From assembly GCF_000004825.1 (NCBI RefSeq), contig NW_008805068.1, forward strand, positions 1,054,001 through 1,118,000: DNA of 64,000 nucleotides, in the 5' to 3' direction. Numbering within the stretch: position 1 is the first letter of the stretch; every line of letters begins with the position of its first letter. Positions 24,927 to 35,611 of the stretch are shown here, piece after piece. This DNA comes from Heterostelium album PN500. Taxonomy: Eukaryota > Evosea > Eumycetozoa > Acytosteliales > Acytosteliaceae. The translations under genes and the position numbers were made by a program. The notes beneath the pieces were generated by a model, which worked only from the letters and a program-made list of their open reading frames with translations, searched no databases and was not told the DNA's origin.

Positions 24927-25793
24927 ATAAATAAAACAAAATAATTTAAATATTAAAAACAACAAACACTTTGCTCAAAGAATTTAAAAATTAAACAATC
25001 AACTTCAAATTAGCAGATAAAGAATTTTTCTTAATTATACATAAATAAAAATTTAAACATATCTTTAGTAAACTTTAATCAATCTTGGAGAAAAAATAAA
25101 TAAAAAAAACAAAAAAACAAATAAACAAATAAACACCTATAAATTGACAATTTAATTTATAAAATAGAAAGTTCTAATTTTTTTTTGATCAATATTCCAT
25201 TTAAATTATTTTATTAGCTATAATCATAAAAAAGAACTATTTGTATCTTACATCTTTTGGTAGTTAAGAAGCATAACCTTCAAAGATCTCTAATAAATAG
25301 TTAAATAAAGAATTTAAGTAGTTCAAAGATTATAAAATCCTCATTTTTTAATACATTTTTTTTAATTTCTCTGAGACAAAATAAATCTTTGAACTTCAGA
25401 CATACATTGAATGAAAGTAATAATACATATATTTTGAAAATTTCGTAAAAATAAGATTAATCATATATAGATTCTGATAGTGAATAATTATTTTTTTCTG
25501 ACCTTATTTTTTGATTTTCTGTATTGTGGTGGACTAATATATTCTCTCAAAAGAAAACACACCACCAATACAAACCCAAAATATAAAAGTATTCTAACAA
25601 CACACTTGAATTAAATAGAAAATAAATCAAATCAAATCAAATTAAAATTCAACACAATGTAAGAAAAAATAATTTTATCCAAACCCGGTAAATACAAATA
25701 TCTGGTTGATCAAATCTATTTTATGTAGAAATAATATGGTTTACTATTATTAGTGGGGACATGAGTAACAATGTTATTATCAATATCTATTTT
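24927..25793. other. Intergenic, 3' end of NASP-like gene and possible promoter
   Basis: AT-rich DNA with AATAAA signals just after the NASP-like stop. A patch at about 25530-25660 has CACACCACCA and a CAAATCAAATCAAAT run, then a clean GTAAGA donor at 25659. It looks like a promoter plus 5' UTR exon on the plus strand for the small gene at 26085. Confidence 0.4.
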
Positions 25794-26075
25794 TTAAATT
25801 GTTGTTTTCCAACAGACTGAACATAAAAATATAATTCCATTTAAAATTTGATTTTCATGTATAGTGATGCATCGGACAATTTCAATTATTCCATTTAGAA
25901 TAGTGATTCGAATTTGATAAATATGATTATTAATAAGTTGGAGCGATAACAATTTAATTCTTTCTAAAACTAATTCTTTAGTTCCTGTAGATTTTTTTCC
26001 ATTTTTATGTATATAAATACCAAAGAAAAACGATAATATAATTTTGATGATAATAAATAAAATAGTGTATACCAT
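25794..26075 (-). CDS. Small membrane-anchored protein, unknown
   Basis: A single-exon 93-codon frame with a genuine ATG in an A-rich context (AAAATGG) at 26075. An N-terminal hydrophobic helix (about 3-22, TILFIIIKIILSFFFGIYI) is followed by a basic stretch (KNGKKS) and then mixed hydrophobic sequence with Leu/Ile heptad-like spacing. I do not recognise it. Codon choice looks coding-like, but the frame is short, and its start lies only 9 bp from the start of the opposite-strand gene, so one of the two could be spurious. Confidence 0.4.
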   Translation of the reverse strand: MVYTILFIIIKIILSFFFGIYIHKNGKKSTGTKELVLERIKLLSLQLINNHIYQIRITILNGIIEIVRCITIHENQILNGIIFLCSVCWKTTI

Positions 26076-26084
26076 TTTCTAAGA

Positions 26085-26445
26085 ATGTCATCCCAGTTAT
26101 TTGTAAATCTTTACATTGTTATTGGTTGTTTACTAGGAATATGTATGACGGTTTTCTCAATATACCTTATGTATCTAACTACAAATCAATGTATGGCACA
26201 ACCAAAAAGAAAAAACGAAGTTATTTTACAAGAACCTGTATGTTTGATTCATTGAATCTGTTATTATTAAAAAACATTCAAATTTACTAATAAAATGAAA
26301 AAATTTAATTAATTAGAAATCCATTACAATAACAATAGAATATTTTAATCCTAATAATACTGAAAATAATAATAATAATAATAATAATATTAATAGTGAA
26401 TATGAATCCAAGAATATAGAAATGTCTATAAAAAATAGTGATTAA
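26085..26445 (+). CDS. Small single-pass membrane protein, unknown
   Basis: Two exons, 26085-26237 and 26317-26445 (79-nt AT-rich intron with gtatgt donor and attag acceptor, phase 0), give 93 aa. A hydrophobic segment at about 6-30 (LYIVIGCLLGICMTVFSIYL) is followed by a cytosolic-looking basic stretch (KRKNE) and a poly-Asn tail. The frame continues cleanly across the splice and ends with a stop soon after. I do not recognise the family. A GTAAGA donor at 25659 and the acceptor ending at 26083 would fit an additional 5' UTR intron immediately upstream of the ATG. Confidence 0.55.
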
Positions 26446-26621
26446 AAACGAAAAAAACATTAAAATATTTAAATATTAGAGTATATTACTCAAATAATAC
26501 TTTTGTAGTTTTTATTGGAGGTGTGTTCATCTTTGTTACAAAAACTCATAAAGAGACTCCATATGTTGTTGACTCTTTTTGGGTCATGTTGGATTGGTTC
26601 TATTGAATTTCATTTGGTTAT

Positions 26622-29600
26622 TTAATTAATGGTCTCATCGGTCGATGCAATCTTTAGGAACACATCTTCCAAACTTGTCTGTTGAATTCCCCATTCAGTA
26701 ATATGATATTTATCTTTACTTTGTAGCATGAATGCACACAATTCGGATATTAAAGTTTCCTTTGGTAATCTATATACATAACTTCCAGAGAATGATTCGA
26801 TTAACAATGCATCTGGTGAGAATTTGTGAATTAATCTATGAAATTGTTTTTAAAAAATAAATATTATTAGTTTTAAATATGGTTTTGGAATATTGATAAC
26901 ATACTCTGTTGGTTGGAAATCATCTACGTGACTTGGATGAATATTTATCTTGAGTGAATAACCTTCACCAAACTTAGACTTTAAGTGTTGTTGTGGTCCT
27001 ATGCATTGTAGTTTTCCTTGTGAGATGATACCGATACGAGTGGAGAGAACGTCTGCCTCCTCCATGGAGTGAGTTGTCAGGATGATACATCTTCCTTGTT
27101 TCAAACGATTGAGAATACTCCAGAGCTCACGACGTGTCTTTGGATCCAAACCGGTCGATGGTTCATCAAGGAAAACAATCTTGGAATGACCGGTAATTGA
27201 GACGGCAACAGACAATCTACGCTTCATTCCACCACTCAACTCTTTTACGAGACGTTCACGAACATCATAGAGCATTACATCTCTCAAGATATCTTCAACG
27301 TGTTTCAACTCCTGACTTCTCTCGACACCCTTAAGACGTGCGTAGAACAAGAGTGTCTCAACACAAGATAGATCCTCCCAGAGAGTATCAAACTGTGGAC
27401 ATACTCCAACGACACGATGGATCGAATCCATTTCGGTGGCGATGTCGAATCCTGCAACCTTGGCATAACCAGAGGTTGGAGTGTAGAGTCCGGTCAAAAG
27501 TGAGATGGTAGTTGTTTTACCTGCACCGTTTGGACCCAACAAACCAAAACATTCACCATTCTCAATGGTCAAATATAGCTTGTCAAGAGCTGGCTTTGGT
27601 CTTCCTGCATAGATTTTTGTTAGAGAGTTGATGATAATTGGCGAGTTGGAGTTGATCTCCTTGTTGATAATACGAATCTTCTCCATGGCAACGTCTTCGT
27701 CCACAGTTTCATCGGATGTATCGGCACTATCGTTATTCTCATTGATAAGAAATACCTCATCAGAGTTGATAGGCTTTCTTTGGTTTCTCTTTTTGATCCA
27801 GTTTACAATTGGTTCAGTGAAGAACAATGGATGCTTTGGTACACCGAATTCTCTTGGTAGAACTTGATCCAAGTACAAAGCCAACAATAAATAGAAAACA
27901 CTATCGATATATAACCAAAAGATAATCTTTGACTAAAAAATGATTAAAGAAATAAGTAAAGATGTATTTAATGTTTTAATTCTATTTCAACAACTTACTG
28001 GTTCGAAATCCCAAGTGTAATCAGACCATTTTGGACATAAACCAACACCACAAACAGTAGAGATATTAGTCAATCCACGATAGAATGCAAATAATGGGTA
28101 GAAATAATAAGCTACTGGTGGCATTGAATTTGCCCATACTTAATTGTTTTAAAAAAATAAAAAGTAGTATTAGTAACATAAAAAAAGTTTGATATGACTT
28201 TAAATGTAATAATAATATGATACACACATTCTGCACTTAATACCAAGTTTACAATTACACTTATAATTAAAAGGAAGTAGCATGAAACAGTAGCAGTACG
28301 TGTTCTCTTGAAGAGTGTACTAAGGAAGAATGAGAAAGTGATCATAGCATTTCCCCATCCAAAAAGTAAAAGGAACATTGCAAATGCTGAACCTTGTGTG
28401 AACACAGCGAATCCAAAACCAACACTGATACCGACTACAATGATCAATGCACAAATATATAATAAAAAGTCAAATAAATAAGTAACTATCCAATAGTTTC
28501 TCATTCTTAAACCCATCTATAAATAAATATATTGAAAAAAAATTAATATAACTATTGAAATAACTATAAATGATTATCAACATACCATTAGACACATATC
28601 TCTTAAACGTTCTTGTTTCTCCAAAACAATGGAGAATACAAACAGTGGAAGAAGGAACGACAATGCAAATGGATAGAATAGACCACCCAAAAGACTTCCA
28701 ACATCAATGGTTGGAGGCATCTGTTCAAATGGAAGTTGAGTCAAGTTGGAGTTGATAATAAATTCTTGTCCATATACATAGTAAACTTTTATAATTAAAG
28801 AAAGAGTTAATTTTAAAGTTTGTAACTGTGTTTGATTTACATGTAAATGATTGATTCTTTTTACTTACTATAGGCGCTCTCTAATAAATTCATAGTAAAT
28901 AAATAGATAGTCGGATCGGAGATGTTTCCGTACTCAAAGATGGGTTGGGTATCAATGGCGACTTGGTAATCGAGAATCTGTTGTTGTGCAGAGAATTGAT
29001 TGAAAATGATTGCAGAGAATGGCATTTCGAATCGATTCTTTATGAGGAATGAACTACGACGCTGGTTGATCAGTTGTGTCTTTTGATTGGAGATATCTTG
29101 CATCATCTCTTTGACCGATGGGTAGTCCTGTGAGTATGGAACATACATCGATTCATTGATATAGGGAATCGTCATATATACTTGTGGTATCTTACCAAGT
29201 AGACCTGTTTTATTTCCATCCGATCCCAGCGTACCTATATTTGGTATACCATTTGGATTGGTATCTAAAAAGTGACTAAATAACAAACAAACAAACAACT
29301 ATTAATATAAAAGTTTGACAACAACTTTTAAAACTTTAACATGTTTACACACCCAATTTCTATAATACTGTTATTGTAAGCGGGAATAAGAGTTGGTTTC
29401 ATTTGATCCATTTGATGTTTAACAAAGATTTGGATGATACATAACAGTAGAACCAATACCAATGGAATACAAATCTGTAAGATTAACTATATATACATAT
29501 TTAAAAGTAACAAAAGTTGAGTTTTGAATGCTATAATCATCTAGTTTGAATGTGAAATACTTACTGCGCATTTTTGTCTTTTCAAAAAAGTAGCACTTTT

Positions 29601-29713
29601 CAAGAACTATAATAGTAGTAACATCAAATAAATAAGCATTTAATATCATTGAAATCAAGATATTTACTTACAGTTGCTCTAAATTGATTGGATTTAGGTG
29701 GTTCAGATTCCAT
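26622..29713 (-). CDS. ABC transporter, ABCA family half transporter
   Basis: Nine exons: 29713-29672, 29606-29565, 29474-29353, 29275-28869, 28785-28586, 28516-28228, 28138-27999, 27932-26905, 26835-26622, giving 827 aa with all joins in frame. The N-terminal half has one helix (about 30-48), a large lumenal loop and then five or so helices ending near 445. The nucleotide-binding domain has Walker A GPNGAGKTT (about 543), signature LSGGMKRR (about 645) and Walker B VFLDEPSTGLDP (about 663). ABCA proteins move lipids across membranes. A single TM-NBD unit means it must dimerise. It is head to head with a second ABCA gene. The C-terminal exon carries the usual ABCA extension (TSLEDVFLKIA). Confidence 0.9.
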
Positions 29714-30558
29714 CCTAATTTAATCTATATATCTCTATGTTGTTGTTGCTGTTGTTGTTGTGAATAAATAATAATATTATAACAAAAAATATTATAACAA
29801 AAGTATAAACTTAATAAATAAAAATTAAATAAATTAATAGAATGATAAAACAATGATTCAAGTCTTTTCGGAGCGGAGTGTAGTTTGGAGGTGGTGCTGA
29901 GTAATATATTTTCGCTATCTTTCTATTTTTGTTGTAAGCTATGGTGGTGTTGAATATCGATAGCGTAAACAATCAATCTTCCTTGTTAATTAAGAGATGA
30001 AATGATGCCAATCTATTCAAAGTTTCTTAAATCTTTTCTTATCATGTGTGTGATTTTTGACTGACTGGAATTTAAAGAATGAATGAAGAGCCGCAAACTA
30101 GTGGCTACCCTTATTATAAATAATTATAATGTAGTATGTTTTTGTAACCAAAGATCTGCAAAACTTGATGAAAAATCTTCGTCGGAAATTTTTTTGAACA
30201 TTTTATTACCAAAAAATTTGGAAGACCCCCTCGGACCTCGGGCAGGACTATTTTTTTATCATGAAAAAAAAATTAACAAAAAGTTCTAAAAATCCTCATC
30301 GCCATATACAACACAAATCATCATACGATGATGCAGCATTCATGTTTAGCAGTGAATACCAACAACTTTAATGTTCTATGAATAGTTGGATTAAATTATT
30401 AATGTTGATTATTTTATAAATTGTAAATAGTTTTATATTATTTATAATTTATTTTTAGAAAAGTTAAATTTATTATAGATAGATAGATAGGTAGAGACAG
30501 AGATTAGGATTATTTGTTTGTGTTTTGAAAGAGTTGAAAGATAAACAAACAAACAATC
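29714..30558. other. Divergent promoter region between two ABCA genes, with a GC-rich patch
   Basis: The 845 bp between the two start codons are mostly AT-rich but contain an unusual GC-rich island at about 30222-30247 (imperfect CCTCGG tandem). A 68-codon frame (30083-30289) crosses the island but has no recognisable features. GATA repeats lie near 30478-30489. Confidence 0.5.
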
Positions 30559-33316
30559 ATGACACTCTCTGAAACAATAAAGAGAAATCTTTTACAAACA
30601 AAACTTTTGTTGAAAAAGAATGTAGTGGTTGCGATTCGTTCGTGGATCTCCACTGTGATAGAGTTGCTTTCACCAGTATTCTTTATTCTGATATTGTTAA
30701 TCATTGCACATTCACCATCACCCATGAATTGTAAGTTATTTTTTTCGATATACTTAAGTAATCCGCATGTTGGCAATAAATTAATAATATCATTGTTGTG
30801 ATAAAAAAGCATTATTACAGAGACCAGTCACCAAGTATGGAGATTCATTACCACTTTGTAAACCATATACAGAGGATCGTTGTTTCACATTGATGTTTGC
30901 ACCGATTACACCTTTAACAACAGAGCTTATGACTATTCTAGGACAGATAAACGATCCACCACTTAGTATTACCACCAATTTGTCAGTCAGTTATGGAATC
31001 GTAGCAATGGATTCAGCCGATGCCATCCTTTCGTTTGTCCAAGAACATCCAAATGTTACCATGGGTGGTATTCAATTCAATTCGATGCCATTCAACTTCT
31101 CTACACGTTTCCCAGACGATCCAATCGTAAAGATATTCAGTCCACTCATTGATTTCAATATTCTCTGGAATTCATCGTGTCCCAACTTTATCGATCCAAC
31201 CGCTTGCACCGATTGGGCTGTTCCAATCAATTTGGCAATGCACCGTGCTATCAATACTATGCTGTCACAGGAGCGAAATATAACTACCCAACCAACTACC
31301 ACCGTCACAACTTCTACGTATCCCCTGTACGATCCATCGGCTAACAGTGTAGCCACCTACGGTTGTCTGTTCTTCTACTGTGGTGCAATGATTTCCTTCA
31401 TTTTCCTCATGTACAAAATCTCCTATGAGAAAGAAAAGAAATTGAAACAAGGTATGATCATGATGGGTCTGAGTGGAACTGTCTACTGGGTCTCTTGGTT
31501 CATCACCTGTTTGATTCTCAACGTACTCCTAACTCTTATTACCATTGCAATGGGTGCCGCCGTTCAATTCCAATTCTTCTTGAGCACCAACTTCTTTGTC
31601 AATTTCCTTACATTCTTTTTATTCGCAATCACCATGAATCAAGTTGCTTTCTTTATCTTAACATTTATTCAAACAACAAAAGCTGCAAGTAAGTATAGTA
31701 ATTTTTATTATTATATTACACCAAACTAATATAATTATGTCTATTTTCTAAATAGTTGGAATTGGTATGACAATTTTTATTATTGGTTCAATTTTACAAT
31801 TGATTTTCAGTTCAATGGGAGTCTTAATTTTCCAAATTCTCTATCAGACAAACAGTACATATGCTTTGGTTGCCAGAATCTTCTTATATGTCCTTCCAAT
31901 GTCACACTTTTCAAAGGCTATCACCGATATCAATACAATTACAATGTTGAGTAAATACACTGGTGCCAAGTTCACTTGGAGTGACCTCTATTTGAATCTC
32001 AATTCACCAGATTCCAAGAATGTCAATATTCCAGAGACCTATGAATCATTAGTTAATTTGGTGATTCTTGCTATTGCCTACACTGTCCTTGCTTGGTACT
32101 TTGAACATGTTGTACCAGGAAACGACGGTAACTCTTATCCACCCTGGTTCTTCCTCTTGCCATCGTACTGGGGAATCACACAAAAGAAAGCCAAACACAT
32201 CCCAACACCACACTTTGAAGATGCCGATGTTGTAGAAGCCATTGAGAAAGCACATTCCACAAGCAATCGTGCACCAGTCACCATCCAAGGTTTGTCAAAG
32301 ACATACAATAATATTTTCAACAAGTCTCGTTCAGTTAAAGCTGTCAAATACCTAAGTTTGTCGATTGAATCCAATAGTATTCTTTGTTTACTAGGTCACA
32401 ACGGTGCTGGAAAAACAACGACCATTGGAATCTTGACAGGTCTAATCAGTCCATCCTCTGGAGATGCCATGATTTTCGGAAAGAGTATCGTAAGAGAAAT
32501 GGATGAGGTTAGAAAAATGACAAGTGTTTGTCCACAACATGATATCCTCTGGAATGAGTTGACCGCTCTTGAACATCTCCAGCTATTCTCTGAACTCAAA
32601 GGTATTCCCGTACATGAACGCCAAACTGCCATCGACGAAGCATTGGAATCTGTCAAACTCAGAAAGGTTGCCAACAACCAAATCAACACATACTCTGGTG
32701 GAATGAAGCGTAGATTGTCTGTCGCCATTGCAACCATCGGTGATCCAAAGATTATTTTCTTGGATGAACCAACCACCGGTATGGACCCACAGTCTCGTCG
32801 TCACATTTGGAATCTCTTCAAGGAGATCAAGAAGGACAAGGTTATCATTTTAACCACTCACTTGATGGAGGAAGCAGATATTCTTGCCGATCGAATTGTT
32901 ATTATGTCTCACGGTCAGATGGCCTGTAATGGAAACTCACTCCAATTGAAACATAGATTCGGTGAAGGTTACTCTATCAATGTAATTGCTAAAACACCAG
33001 AACAAGCACCAGAAATCAAAGCCATCGTTCAACGACTATTGCCACAGAGCAAACTGCTTAATGAGGCCGCTGACTTTATGAATTTTGGATTCAGTTTGGA
33101 TACCGATCCAAATATTGTTATCAATTTCTTCAAACAATTGGAAACCATATCAAAGAACAGTGAAACTTCACCTATTAGAGATTGGGGTGTTTCTCACACA
33201 AGTATGTAGTTCTAATTCAATCGATAAACATTCAATATACTAACTGATTATTATTTTTTTTATTTTTAGCTTTGGACGATGTCTTTATAAGAGTAACTAA
33301 ACTAAAACAAAATTAA
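30559..33316 (+). CDS. ABC transporter, ABCA family half transporter
   Basis: Four exons, 30559-30730, 30810-31688, 31756-33201 and 33270-33316, give 847 aa. The exon 2 acceptor at 30808-30809 was chosen because the alternative at 30820 creates a stop. Architecture: a basic N-terminus, helix 1 (about 32-52), a large lumenal loop with several N-x-T/S sites, five further helices (about 235-420), then the nucleotide-binding domain with Walker A GHNGAGKTTT (about 563), signature YSGGMKRR (about 663) and Walker B IFLDEPTTGMDP (about 683). It is a paralogue of the gene at 26622-29713 but has only four exons to that gene's nine. Lipid transport is the family role; the substrate is unknown. Confidence 0.9.
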
Positions 33317-33468
33317 TAAATTATTTATATAAATATAAAGTTTGTAAATAACTATAATTTTTTTTAAATTTAACGAAATTATAATATATATGTTGTATTA
33401 GTTCCAAATAGATAATATTGAACATAAATGTTGATTATTCAAGTTTGGAGATCGCTTTTAGTCTTTAT

Positions 33469-34875
33469 TTAAAATGTTGTAAATGAAATTCCTGATCTAT
33501 ATTCACATCCTCTTATATTACCAGAGAATCTAGTCGGAGAACAATCCATTACAACTGCTTCGGGCAATGATGTTAAAAGTACAATGGCATGTTGTTTTGC
33601 CGAGGTATTTGTTGCTACGAGGGGTGATCTGTATAACACATCATATGGATCTAATGCATCAAGAAAGTGAATGTTAAATTGGACAATGAAACTTCCTGAA
33701 TAATCCCAACTGGTTACCATCTTTTCAATGTGGAAATTAAATATAATGTTTCTATCTGCTGACCAGATAACATCAGGATATCCATAGTACTTATTACATC
33801 TGATATTGAATGAACAGAACTTGAGACTTCTTTCATCGGTTTGAGATGTGGTGTTCGGCCAAACTTGAGAGATGAGGAAATTACTTTGGAAAGGTCTTTT
33901 TCCATCCCACTCTCCATTGTCAACTTCTTGGGATATAAAGTTGTTCTTATCGCCATTGAGTGGATGACTAAAATATCCCCAGATCACTTTTCCATTCTCT
34001 GCTCTGTTTACGATAGCCCAATCGCCACAAGATAGATCTCTTAGAGTTGGTATTTGGAGGTATCTACCACCTCCTACACTCCATCTATCTGCGAATGGTT
34101 GTCTACTCGAGTCATTAGTATATAATACCATAGTTCCATCTTCAAAATTCAATATATAATCGAAATCCGGCGAATTCGGTGTCTTACTCGTTCTAAAAAC
34201 AATATTATCAGGGCTTTGATTGTAAAATGGATTTTCTCTATAAAGTATTCCAACTCCATTCCGCTCCAATCGGAAATACTGTTTACCATTTGTAATGAAT
34301 TGACCAACTTTGAGATGATTTCTCTTTGATTTGGCATCGAGATAACTTCCAGGAATCAAACTGACTCGGAAACCTCTTTGCTCACCAAACATTCCCCAGA
34401 CCATTTGAAACTCTTCGTTTAGTATGACGAATCCCCAATCTCGATTGTATGCACCTTCTTGAAGAACTGTAAAATATCTTCCACCCAATCCCTGAGAGTT
34501 TGAGCACCAATGATCTGTACGATCGGAAACAATGCAGAGGTTCGAGTCATTCTTCATCACCAGCTTATAATTTCCACCAATTGGTAACTTTGGTGAAATA
34601 TAGCGTGCTTCACCTCTAAACCAAAGATAGATCTGTCCATTCTTATTGAAATAAAAATCGACAGCCTGATTAGGAGTTAATCCTTCCATCATATTTAGGT
34701 AGTTTTTGCTCGACTTGGCATCCAAGTAGCATTTAGGAGTAAGAGGAATCCTCTCGGAATTGTAGTCAAGTGTTATTGGTGCTATAAGTGGCTGATTGAT
34801 TATATAAGCATAATGATCCACTTTTATAAAAAATAAAAATACTAATATTAAAATATATAAATATTGTCTTAACAT
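33469..34875 (-). CDS. Secreted bulb-lectin-like protein, copy 1
   Basis: A single-exon 468-aa protein with an ATG at 34875 and an N-terminal signal peptide (YILILVFLFFI). Two stretches show the repeated beta-prism II (B-lectin) strand pattern: DSNLCIVSD and FQMVWGMFGE in the first, and GVGILYRE and DGTMVLYTND in the second. The usual Q-x-D-x-N-x-V-x-Y mannose motif is only partly kept. A third, C-terminal domain (about 340-468) contains CSFNIRCNKYYGYPDVIW and ends in a Cys-containing beta region. It is a tandem paralogue of 35612-37066, with long near-identical stretches (YFTVLQEGAYNRDWG). Likely an extracellular carbohydrate-binding protein; ligand unknown. Confidence 0.75.
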   Translation of the reverse strand: MLRQYLYILILVFLFFIKVDHYAYIINQPLIAPITLDYNSERIPLTPKCYLDAKSSKNYLNMMEGLTPNQAVDFYFNKNGQIYLWFRGEARYISPKLPIGGNYKLVMKNDSNLCIVSDRTDHWCSNSQGLGGRYFTVLQEGAYNRDWGFVILNEEFQMVWGMFGEQRGFRVSLIPGSYLDAKSKRNHLKVGQFITNGKQYFRLERNGVGILYRENPFYNQSPDNIVFRTSKTPNSPDFDYILNFEDGTMVLYTNDSSRQPFADRWSVGGGRYLQIPTLRDLSCGDWAIVNRAENGKVIWGYFSHPLNGDKNNFISQEVDNGEWDGKRPFQSNFLISQVWPNTTSQTDERSLKFCSFNIRCNKYYGYPDVIWSADRNIIFNFHIEKMVTSWDYSGSFIVQFNIHFLDALDPYDVLYRSPLVATNTSAKQHAIVLLTSLPEAVVMDCSPTRFSGNIRGCEYRSGISFTTF

Positions 34876-35611
34876 TGTTATTAGTTACTAAGAAAAATAA
34901 AATAAAGAGAGACACCAACAAATGAATTATTATTTCAATTTGATGAGCAATGGAATAGCATTTAAAAATATTTACTTTTTGGAGGTAAATTAAGTGACTC
35001 TTGATCAGATACAAGTTTCCTTTTAAATTTTAAATGATGGTGAGGTAAAATAAAACAAAGTTAACCCTTTTGTTTTTAAACTGTCACCATTGTTGATCAA
35101 CACCAATTATTCACTAGTGTAAGCATCCAATGATGATATGCTTGTATACACGCATATTAAATGATAGGTACTCATCATCCACATTCACTTAACATCATAC
35201 TTTATAATGTTGGTGATGAAATGAGTAACCCAATCAACTATAAGTACTTATAATTGATAGTATTTATTTTATTTTTACATGATCCTCGCAATTTTGATAC
35301 TGCATGCAACAACTTACAAAAGAATATGATTTTACTTTTTTACCATTTCCCACAACAACAATTTTAATAATGTTTTAATATTTATTCATATGATCTTCGA
35401 CCATCAAAAAAATAATTGTGCAGAATTTACACGGGTAAATTCTCACGAGAATTTATTTGAAAATTTTTATTGGATGATCACGTGAACCAAATAGGACAAA
35501 TTATTATTTATTTAAAAATGTAGTCAACAAATAAAAGAGGTTCAGTCAATAGAATAAAATGTAATATTTTTATAATGGTGATGATGTTGATCATGATTTA
35601 TTATTATCTTA
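34876..35611. other. Intergenic region between lectin paralogues
   Basis: About 0.74 kb holding the promoter of copy 1 and the 3' end of copy 2. It contains two overlapping perfect inverted repeats (35423-35453), listed separately, and a CACGTG word at about 35480. No gene is seen. Confidence 0.5.
35423..35453. repeat. Two overlapping perfect inverted repeats
   Basis: GAATTTAC, four bases, GTAAATTC occupies 35423-35442. Overlapping it, AATTCTC, two bases, GAGAATT occupies 35438-35453. The two cannot form at once, so they are mutually exclusive hairpins or two dyad protein-binding sites. Confidence 0.6.

Noticed and set aside
30083-30289. 68-codon plus-strand frame between the ABCA genes
   Set aside because: It has a real ATG but no recognisable feature and runs through the GC-rich patch. 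Kept as part of the intergenic description only.
30810-30822. Acceptor at 30820 for exon 2 of the plus-strand ABCA gene
   Set aside because: Joining there creates an in-frame TAG. The acceptor at 30808-30809 keeps the frame open and gives a normal ABCA N-terminus.
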